From positions 11,214,181 through 11,278,180 of the forward strand of contig OZ024742.1 of assembly GCA_964016885.1 (NCBI GenBank): DNA of 64,000 nt, written 5' to 3'. Every line of letters begins with the position of its first letter. The stretch's first letter is position 1. This document shows positions 50,688-62,400 of the stretch, piece by piece. Made by a program: the position numbers and the translations under genes. The notes below the pieces were generated by a model that was given only the letters and a program-made list of their open reading frames with translations, had not been told where the DNA came from and made no database searches. The stretch comes from Eledone cirrhosa. Lineage: Eukaryota > Mollusca > Cephalopoda > Octopoda > Eledonidae.

Positions 50688-52881
50688 GTCTAAGACATGT
50701 GACACACACACACACACACATATGTATAGTCACAGACAAGTGACACACACACACATATATAGTCACAGACATGTGACACACACACACACACTTACATAGT
50801 CAGACATGTGACACACACACACACACATACATAGTCAGACAAGTGACACATACACACACATATATAGTCACAGACAAGTGACACACACACACATATATAG
50901 TCACAGACATGTGACACACACACACACACACATATATATAGTCACAGACAAGTGACACTCACACACACACACATATATATTCACAGGCATGTGACACACA
51001 CACACACTTATATAGTCACAGACATGTGACACACACACACACACATATATAGTCACAGACAAGTGACGCACACACGCACACACACACATATATAGTCACA
51101 GACATATGACACACACACACACACATATATAGTCACAGACATGTGACACTCACACACACACACACATATAGTCACGTACATAGACACACAAGTGACACAC
51201 ACACACACACACATATATAGTCACAGACATGTGACACACACACACACATACATATATAGTCACAGACATGTGACACTCACACACACATATAGTCACAGAC
51301 AAGTGACACACACACACACACATATATATTCACAGACATGTGACACACACACACACACATATATAGTCACAGACAAGTGACACACACACACACACATATA
51401 TAGTCACAGACAAGTGACACACACACACATACATAGTCACAGACAAGTGACACACACACATATATATAGTCACAGACAAGTATCACACACACACACACAT
51501 ATATATAGTCACAGACATGTGACACACACACACATATATAGTCACAGACATGTGACACACACACACATACATAGTCACAGACATGTGACACACACACACA
51601 CATATATAGTCACATACATGTGACACACACACACATATATAGTCACAGACAAATGACACACACACACACATATATAGTCACAGACATGTGACACACACAC
51701 ACACATATATAGTCTCAGACATGTGACACACACACATATATAGTCACAGACATGTGACACACACACACACACACATATATATAGTCACAGACAACTGACA
51801 CACACACACATATATAGTCACAGACATGTGACACACACACACACACACATAGTCACAGACATGTGGCACACACACACACATATATAGTCACATACATGTG
51901 ACACTCACACACACACATATATAGTCACAGACAAATGACACACACACACACACATATATAGTCTCAGACATGTAACACACACACACACACACATATATAG
52001 TCACAGATAAATGACACACACACACATATATAGTCACAGACATGTGACACACACACACACATATATAGTCACAGACAAGTGACACACACACACACATACA
52101 TAGTCAGACATGTGACACACACACACAAATATATATAGTCACAGACAAGTGACACTCTCACACACACACATATATAGTCACAGGCATGTGACACACACAC
52201 ACATATATAGTCACAGACATGTGACACACACACACACATATATAGTCACAGACATCTGACACACACACACACATATATATAGTCACAGACATGCGACACA
52301 CGCACGCACACACACACATATATAGTCACATACATGTGACACTCACACACACACACAGATATAGTCACAGACAAATGACACACACACATATATAGTCACA
52401 GACATGTCACACACACACACACACATATATAGTCACAGACATGTGACACACACACACACATATATAGTCACAGACAAGTGACACACACACACATATATAG
52501 TCACAGACATGTGACACACACACACACACACATATATAGTCACAGACATGTGACACACACACACACATATATATAGTCACAGACAAGTGACACTCACACA
52601 CACACACATATATAGTCACAGGCATGTGACACACACACACATATATAGTCACAGACATGTGACACACACACACACACATATAGTCACAGACATCTGACAC
52701 ACACACACACATATATTATCGCAGAGAAGTGACACACACACACACACATATATAGTCACAGACAAGTGACACACACACACACATATATAGTCACAGAGAA
52801 GTGACACACACACACACACACATATATAGTCACAGACAAGTGACACTCACACACACACACATATATAGTCACAGACGTGTG

Positions 52882-52914
<33 letters not shown>

Positions 52915-52996
52915 GTCACATACATGTGACACACACACACACACATATATAGTCTCAGACATGTGACACACACACACATATAGTCACAGACATGTG

Positions 52997-53033
<37 letters not shown>

Positions 53034-55240
53034 GTCAGAGACATGTGACACACACACACACACATATATAGTCACAGACATGTGACACACACACACACAC
53101 ACATATATATAGTCACAGACAAGTGACACACACACACACACACATATATAGTCAAATACATGTGACACTCACAAACACACACATATATAGTCACCGACAA
53201 ATGACACACACACGCACATATATAGTCTCAGACATGTGACACACACACACACACACATATATAGTCACAGACAAATGACACACACACACACATACACAGT
53301 CAGACATGTGACACACACACACACACATACATAGTCAGACATGTGACACACACATACATAGTCACAGACAAGTGACACACACACACACACATATAGTCAC
53401 AGACAAGTGACACACACACACACACATATATAGTCACAGACATGTGACACACACACACACACATATATAGTTACAGACAAGTGACACACACACACATATA
53501 TAGTCACAGACATGTGACACACACACACACATATATAGTCACAGACATGTGACACACACACACACCTATATATAGTCACAGACAAGTGTCACTCACACAC
53601 ACACATATATATAGTCACAGGCATGTGACACACACACACACATATATAGTCACAGACATGTGACACACACACACACATATATAGTCACAGACAAGTGACA
53701 CACACACACACATACACAGTCAGACATGTGACACACACACACACACATACATAGTCAGACATGTGACACACACATACATAGTCACAGACAAGTGACACAC
53801 ACACACACACATATAGTCACAGACAAGTGACACACACACACACACATATATAGTCACAGACATGTGACACACACACACACACATATATAGTTACAGACAA
53901 GTGACACACACACACATATATAGTCACAGACATGTGACACACACACACACATATATAGTCACATACATGTGACACACACACACACACCTATATATAGTCA
54001 CAGACAAGTGTCACTCACACACACACATATATATAGTCACAGGCATGTGACACACACACACACATATATAGTCACAGACATGTGACACACACACACACAC
54101 ATATATAGTCAGAGACATGTGACACTCACACACACACACATATATAGTCACAGACATGTGACACACACACACACACTCATATATAGTCACAGACATGTGA
54201 CACACACACACACACACACATATAGTCACAGACATGTGACACACACACACACACATATATAATCACAGACATGTGACACACACACACACATATATATAGT
54301 CACAGACAAGTGACACACACACACACACATATAGTCACAGACATGTGACACACACACAGAGACATATATAGTCACATACATGTGACACACACACACACAC
54401 ACACACATATATAGTCACAGACGTGTGACACACACACACACACATATATAGTCGCATACATGTGACACACACACACACACATATATATATAGTCACAGAC
54501 AAGTGACACACACACACACATATATATAGTCACAGACATGTGACACACACACACACACATATATAGTCACATACATGTGACACACACACACACACATATA
54601 TAGTCACAGACATGTGACACTCACACACACACATATATAGTCACATACATGTGACACACACACACACACACACATATATAGTCACATACATGTGGCACAC
54701 ACACACACACATATATAGTCAGAGACATGTGACACTCACACACACACACACATATATAGTCACAGACATGTGACACACACACACACACACATATAGTCAC
54801 AGACATGTGACACACACACACACACATATATAGTCACAGACATGTGACACACACACACACACACATATATAATCACAGACATGTGACACACACACACACA
54901 CACATATATAGTCACAGACAAGTGACACACACACACATATATAGTAACAGACATGTGACACACACACACACACACATATATAGTCTCAGACATGTGACAC
55001 ACACACACACACACACATATATAGTCACAGACGTGTGACACACACACACACACATATATAGTCGCATACATGTGACACACACACACACACATATATATAT
55101 AGTCACAGACAAGTGACACACACACATATATATAGTCACAGACATGTGACACACACACACACACATATATAGTCACATACATGTGACACACACACACACA
55201 CACACATATATAGTCACAGACATGTGACACTCACACACAC
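47870..55240. repeat. Array C segments repeated at ~5.98-kb offset
   Basis: The markers at 48,472 and 49,070 recur at 54,451 and 55,061, offsets of 5,979 and 5,991 bp. The stretch 47,873-48,061 matches 53,397-53,585 at only 5,524 bp, which is explained by a 420-bp tandem duplication present only in the right copy. Within each of the three copies (43.6, 48.5, 54.5 kb) the GTCGCATAC marker itself is doubled about 600 bp apart. Confidence 0.8.
53281..54120. repeat. 420-bp tandem duplication in array C
   Basis: The 240 bp from 53,281 are identical to the 240 bp from 53,701, an offset of exactly 420 bp, including the rarer phrase CATACACAGTCAGACATGTG. The first difference I see is GTCACAGACATG near 53,537 against GTCACATACATG near 53,957. 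The matching region near 47.8 kb has a single copy. This looks like the youngest rearrangement in the window. Confidence 0.9.
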
Positions 55241-55630
55241 ACATATATAGTCACATACATGTGACACACACACACACACATATATAGTCACATACATGTG
55301 GCACACACACACACACATATATAGTCAGAGACATGTGACACTCACACACACACACACATATATAGTCACAGACATGTGACACACACACACACACACATAT
55401 AGTCACATACATGTGACACACACACACACACATATATAGTCACAGACATGTGACACACACACACACACACATATATAATCACAGACATGTGACACACACA
55501 CACACACACATATATAGTCACAGACAAGTGACACACACACACACATATATAGTCACAGACATGTGACACACACACACACACATATATAGTCTCAGACATG
55601 TGACACACACACACACACACACACATATAT

Positions 55631-55986
55631 CGGTATATACATGTAAACATAGATATGGAGAAAATGTTTCAAATAAACTAGATTTACATAGAAACACATT
55701 CAACCCCACATGTCGGGAGTATATATATACTTTACACTCAAACATATATAAACATATATATATATAATATGGATGTGCATATATATACACATGTATATAT
55801 ATGTATGTATATGCACGTGGTTAAACCACTGGGAGTGAAGGACCCCTAGCCTTTGTCAGGGCATTCTTCTAGGAGAAGACAACTCAGGAAACTGGGATAA
55901 ATCTTTTCTTGATCTTCTCTTTTCGGGTTATAGCTACTGTCGCTCAGAGAGTGGGATTGGCTCAGTGCACAGTCTTTCCTCACAGG
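55631..55986. other. Unique sequence, no gene recognised
   Basis: After the last CA run the sequence becomes non-repetitive. It contains an AT-rich stretch at about 55,720-55,812 (TATATA and ATGTATGT steps) and a 13-nt inverted repeat, GTGGTTAAACCAC, at 55,817-55,829. From 55,830 the composition is balanced and looks like ordinary animal DNA or the remains of an interspersed repeat. Stops break up all frames, and I see no splice-bounded exon with recognisable protein content. The right end meets a 12-bp inverted repeat that starts at 55,987. Confidence 0.6.
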
Positions 55987-56220
55987 CATTGCACGATAGA
56001 ATTAATTAATTGTTTCTACGTTTGGCACAAGGGCAGCAATTACCCAGTGTATTACTGGGACTTTATTTTACCGACCCCGTAAGGATGAAAGGCAAAGTTA
56101 ACCTCGGCGGGATTTGAACTCAGATCCTAAAGGCACGTAACTACGCTGGAAAGCATATCTGACCCTCTACCAATACTGCCAATTCACCAATGATTATTAA
56201 TAATGGTATATCGTGCAATG
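55987..56220 (-). mobile_element. tRNA-derived SINE-like element bracketed by 12-bp inverted repeats
   Basis: Read on the minus strand, the order is a 5' region with an A-box-like stretch (56,164-56,185, containing TTGGCAGTATTGGTAGAGG), a good B box GTTCAAATCCC (56,109-56,119), a conserved-looking body (CCTTTCATCCTTACGGGGTC, about 56,075-56,094), and an AATT-repeat tail at 56,000-56,012. This order is that of a pol III SINE. The body wording resembles repeats I remember as common in octopus and squid DNA. CATTGCACGATA at 55,987-55,998 is the perfect reverse complement of TATCGTGCAATG at 56,209-56,220, which is unusual because SINEs normally carry direct target duplications. Inferred to be an old, non-autonomous copy. 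Confidence 0.7.
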
Positions 56221-56269
56221 TCCATACTCGATAACGAGGGGGCAGCCATCATATATATATGTATGTAAA

Positions 56270-56460
56270 GTTGCATGGCTTACTAGGTAGAGCGGTCTGC
56301 TAGCAATTGTGAGATTGTAAGATACCCGGGTAGGATAATGCGTTGTGTCCTTAAGCAAGACACTTTATCTCACGTTGCTCCAGTTTATTCAGCTGTAGAA
56401 ATAGGTTGCGATATCACTGGTGCCCAGCTGTATTGGCCATTACCTTTTCCTTGCACACAT
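56270..56460 (+). mobile_element. Second tRNA-derived SINE-like element, degenerate
   Basis: The 5' part resembles a tRNA: TGGCTTACTAGG at 56,276-56,287 fits an A box, and AGATACCCGGG near 56,319-56,329 sits where a B box should be but has lost the GTTCGA core. It is followed by GCAAGACACTTTATCTCACG and a stretch ending in CCTTTTCCTTG, which I associate with an abundant cephalopod SINE family. The acceptor-arm halves do not pair, so this is not a working tRNA gene. The 3' end runs into ACACATCCTATA at 56,455, a phrase repeated 59 bp later at the start of array D. Confidence 0.7.
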
Positions 56461-59400
56461 CCTATATAGTGCATATATATATATATATACTGTAAATAGT
56501 GTATATATAATGTACACATCCTATACAGTGTATATATATATATATATATATATACTGTACATGCTGTATATATAATGTACATGCTGTATATATACTGTAC
56601 ATGCTCTATATATAATGTACATGCTGTATATATACACTGTACATGCTGTATATATACTGTACATGCTGTATATATACTGTACATGATGTATATATACTGT
56701 ACATGATGTATATATACTGTACATGCTGTATATATACACTGTACATGCTGTATATATACTGTACATACAGTATATATACTGTAAATGTTGTATATATACT
56801 GTACATGCTGTATATATGCTGTATATATACTTTGCATGCTGTATATATACTGTACATGATGTATATATACTGTACATGCTGTATATATACACTGTACATG
56901 CTGTATATATACTGTACATGCTGTATATATACTGTACATGCTGTATATATATAATGTACATGCTGTATATATACTGTACATGCTGTATATATACTGTACA
57001 TGATGTATATATACTGTACATGCTGTATATATACACTGTACATGCTGTATATATACTGTACATGCTGTATATATACTGTACATGCTGTATATATACTGTA
57101 CATGCTGTATATATATAATGTACATGCCGTATATATACTGTACATGCTGTATATATACTGTACATGCTGTATATATACACTGTACATGCTGTATATATAC
57201 TGTACATGCTGTATATATACTGTACATGATGTATATATACTGTACATGCTGTATATATATAATGTACATGTTCTATATATACTGTACATGCTGTATATAT
57301 AATGTACATGCTGTATATATACTGTACAGAGTGTATATATACTGTACATGCTGTATATATAATGTACATGCTGTATATATAATGTACATGGTGTAATTAT
57401 ATAATGTACATGCTGTATATATACTGTACATGCTGTATATATATAATGTAGATACTGTATATATAATGTACATGCTGTATATATACTCTACATACAGTAT
57501 ATATACTGTAAATGTTGTATATATACTGTACATGCTGTATATATGCTGTATATATACTGTACATGCTGTATATATACTGTACATGGTGTATATATACTGT
57601 ACATGGTGTATATATACTGTACATGCTGTATATATATACTGTACATGCTGTATATATACCGTACATGCTGTATATATACTGTACATGGTGTATATATATT
57701 GTACATGGTGTATATATACTGTACATGCTATATATATACTGTACATGCTGTATATATACTGTACATGCTGTATATATAATGTACATACTGTATATATACT
57801 GTACATGGCGTATATATAGTGTACATGCTGTATATATACTGTACATGGTGTATATATAATGTACATGGTGTATATATAATGTACATGGTGTATATATACT
57901 GTACATGGTGTATATATACTGTACATGCTTTATACATATAATGTACATGCGGTATATATAATGTACATGCTGTATATATAATGTACATGCTGTATATATA
58001 ATGTACATGCTGTATATATAATGTACATACTGTATATATAATGTACATACAGTATATATACTGTACATGCTGTATATATAATGTATATGCTGTATATAAA
58101 ATGTACATGCTGTATATATAATGTACATGCTATATATAAAATGTACATACTGTATATATAATGTACATGCTCTATATATACTGTACATGCTGTATATATA
58201 CTGTACATGCTGTATATATAATGTGCATGCTGTATATATATACTGTATATATAATGTGCATGCTGTATATATATACTGTATATGCTGTATACATATAATG
58301 TACATGCGGTATATATACTGTACTTGCTGTATATATTATGTACATGCTGTATATATAATGTACATGCTACATATATACTGTACATGCTACATATATAAGG
58401 TACATGCTGTATATATATATACTGTACATGCTGTATATATATACTGTACATACTGTATATATATACTGTACATACTGTATATATTATGTACATGCTGTAT
58501 ATATATATACTGTACATGCTGTATATATATACTGTACATACTGTATATATTATGTACATGCTGTATATATACTGTACATGGTGTATATCTACTATACATG
58601 ATGTATATATACTGTACATACTGTATATATACTGTACATACTGTATATATACTGTACATGCTGTATATATACTGTACATGCTGTATATATATACTGTACA
58701 TGCTGTATATATACTGTACATGCTGTATATATACTGTACATGCTGTATATATACTGTACATGGTGTATATATATTGTACATGGTGTATATATACTGTACA
58801 TGCTATATATATACTGTACATGCTGTATATATACTGTACATGCTGTATATATAATGTACATACTGTATATATACTGTACATGGCGTATATATAGTGTACA
58901 TGCTGTATATATACTGTACATGGTGTATATATAATGTACATGGTGTATATATAATGTACATGGTGTATATATACTGTACATGGTGTATATATACTGTACA
59001 TGCTTTATACATATAATGTACATGCGGTATATATAATGTACATGCTGTATATATAACGTACATGCTGTATATATAATGTACATGCTGTATATATAATGTA
59101 CATACTGTATATATAATGTACATACAGTATATATACTGTACATGCTGTATATATAATGTACATGCTGTATATAAAATGTACATGCTGTATATATAATGTA
59201 CATGCTATATATAAAATGTACATACTGTATATATAATGTACATGCTTTATATATACTGTACATGTTGTATATATACTGTACATGCTGTATATATAATGTG
59301 CATGCTGTATATATATACTGTATATGCTGTATACATATAATGTACATGCGGTATATATACTGTACTTGCTGTATATATTATGTACATGCTGTATATATAA

Positions 59401-62400
59401 TGTACATGCTACATATATACTGTACATGCTACATATATAAGGTACATGCTGTATATATATATACTGTACATGCTGTATATATATACTGTACATACTGTAT
59501 ATATTATGTACATGCTGTATATATACTGTACATGGTGTATATCTACTGTACATGATGTATATATACTGTACATACTGTATATATACTGTACATGCTGTAT
59601 ATATACTGTACATGATGTATATATACTTTACATGCTGTATATATACTGTAAATAGTGTATATATTATGTACATGCTGTATATATAATGTACATGCTGTAT
59701 ATATAATGTACATGGTGTAATTATATAATGTACATGCTGTATATATACTGTACATGCTGTATATATACTGTACAAGCTGTATATATATAATGTACATACT
59801 GTATATATAATGTACATGCTGTATATATACTCTACATTCAGTATATATACTGTACATGTTGTATATATACTGTACATGCTGTATATATGCTGTATATATA
59901 CTGTACATGCTGTATATATACTGTACATGGTGTATATATACTGTACATGGTGTATATTTACTGTACATGCTGTATATATACTGTACATGCTGTATATATA
60001 CTGTACATGGTGTATATATAATGTACATGGTGTATATATACTGTACATGCTATATATATACTGTACATGCTGTATATATACTGTACATGCTGTATATATA
60101 ATGTACATACTGTATATATACTGTACATGGCGTATATATAGTGTACATGCTGTATATATACTGTACATGGTGTATATATAATGTACATGGTGTATATATA
60201 ATGTACATGGTATATATATACTGTACATGGTGTATATATACTGTACATGCTTTATACATATAATGTACATGCGGTATATATAATGTACATGCTGTATATA
60301 TAATGTACATGCTGTATATATAATGTACATGCTGTATATATAATGTACATACTGTATATATAATGTACATACAGTATATATACTGTACATGCTGTATATA
60401 TAATGTACATGCTGTATATAAAATGTACATGCTGTATATATAATGTACATGCTATATATAAAAATGTACATACTGTATATATAATGTACATGCTCTATAT
60501 ATACTGTACATGCTGTATATATACTGTACATGCTGTATATATAATGTGCATGCTGTATATATAATGTACATGCTGTATATATACTTTACATGCTGTATAT
60601 ATAATGTACATGCTGTATATATAATGTACATGCTGTATATATAATGTACATACTGTATATATAATGTACATACAGTATATATACTGTACATGCTGTATAT
60701 ATAATGTACATGCTGTATATAAAATGTACATGCTGTATATATAATGTACATGCTATATATAAAATGTACATACTGTATATATAATGTACATGCTCTATAT
60801 ATACTGTACATGGTGTATATATAATGTACATGGTGTATATATAATGTACATGGTGTATATATACTGTACATGGTGTATATATACTGTACATGCTTTATAC
60901 ATATAATGTACATGCGGTATATATAATGTACATGCTGTATATATAATGTACATGCTGTATATATAATGTACATGCTGTATATATAATGTACATACTGTAT
61001 ATATAATGTACATACAGTATATATACTGTACATGCTGTATATATAATGTACATGCTGTATATAAAATGTACATGCTGTATATATAATGTACATGCTATAT
61101 ATAAAATGTACATACTGTATATATAATGTACATGCTCTATATATACTGTACATGCTGTATATATACTGTACATGCTGTATATATAATGTGCATGCTGTAT
61201 ATATAATGTACATGCTGTATATATACTTTACATGCTTTATATATTTACTGTACATGCTGTATATATACTGTACATGCTGTATACATATAATGTACATGCT
61301 GTATATATATACGGTATATGCTCTATATATACTGTACTTGCTGTATATATAATGTACATGCTGTATATATAATGTACATGCTGTATATATACTGTACATA
61401 CTGTATATATACTGTACATACTGTATATATACTGTACATGCTGTATATATACTGTACATGCTGTATACATATAATGTACATGCTGTATATATACTGTACA
61501 TGGTGTATATATTATGTACATGCTGTATATATAATGTACATGCTACATATATACTGTACATGCTACATATATAAGGTACATGCTGTATATATATATACTG
61601 TACATGCTGTATATATATACTGTACATACTGTATATATTATGTACATGCTGTATATATACTGTACATGGTGTATATCTACTGTACATGATGTATATATAC
61701 TGTACATACTGTATATCTACTGTACATGCTGTATATATACTGTACATGCTGTATATATAATGTACATGCTGTATATATACTTTACATGCTGTATATATAC
61801 TGTACATACTGTATATATACTGTACATGCTGTATATATACTGTACATGCTGTATATATACTTTACATGCTGTATAAAAACTGTAAATAGTGTATATATTA
61901 TGTACATGCTGTATATATACTGTACATGCTGTATATATACTTTACATGCTGTATATATACTGTACGTAGTGTATATATTATGTACATGCTGTATATATAC
62001 TGTACATGCTGTATATATATATACTGTACATGCTGTATATATATATACTGTACATGCTGTATATATATATACAGTACATGCTGTATATATAATGTACATG
62101 GTGTATATATACTGTACATAGTGTATATATACTGTACATGCTGTATATATACTGTTCATGCTGTATATAGACTGTACATGCTGTATATATATACTGTACA
62201 TCCTGTATATATACTGTATATGCTGTATATATACTATACATGCTGTATAATATATACTGTACATAGTGTATATATACTGTATATGCTGTACATATACAGT
62301 ACATGCTGTATATATTATGTACATGTTGTATATATACTGTACATGGTGTATATATATAATGCACATCATATATATATTGTACATGCTGTATATATACTGT

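Larger units (their letters stand above)
8851..55630. repeat. Array C: ~46.8-kb minisatellite with inverted-repeat core
   Basis: Each unit has three parts: a CA run of variable length, a short TATATA (or TACATA) step, and a core read as GTCACAGACATGTGAC or GTCACAGACAAGTGAC. The first core is at 8,864. Measured spacing of the first five units is 35-41 bp and units elsewhere are often 30-36 bp, giving on the order of 1,300 units (an estimate, not a count). The ATG form has perfect 6-bp arms GTCACA/TGTGAC around GACA; the AAG form has 5-bp arms around AGACAA. A shortened form, TACATAGTCAGACAAGTGAC, is interspersed throughout. Unit length is not a multiple of three and open frames overlap on both strands, so I read no protein here. 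Confidence 0.95.

Noticed and set aside
8941..55230. Cys/Val-rich frames on the minus strand and Thr/His-rich frames on the plus strand across array C, resembling secreted cysteine-rich peptides
   Set aside because: They are translations of CA/TG runs and the GTCACAGAC core. They start and stop wherever unit length shifts the frame, lack signal peptides or stable cysteine spacing, and appear in several frames at once.
8851..55630. CRISPR-like array: regular palindromic core with variable stretches between
   Set aside because: The intervals are CA runs rather than unique spacers, no cas genes are present, and the SINE-like sequences point to an animal genome.
8864..55630. p53-like half sites (AGACATGT) in each array C core
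   Set aside because: The core reads AGACATGTGA, which matches the first eight positions of the half-site pattern but not the last two, and repeats of this kind produce such partial matches by chance.
56270..56345. Functional tRNA gene
   Set aside because: An A-box-like motif is present, but the B box is degraded, the acceptor arms do not pair, and the following sequence is SINE body.
59005..60531. A 508-codon open frame on the minus strand and many similar long frames in array D
   Set aside because: The 20-bp unit has no stop codon in any minus frame, so long frames are automatic. The residue pattern is a 20-residue echo of three repeat units, frames overlap on both strands, and there is no non-repetitive protein segment.
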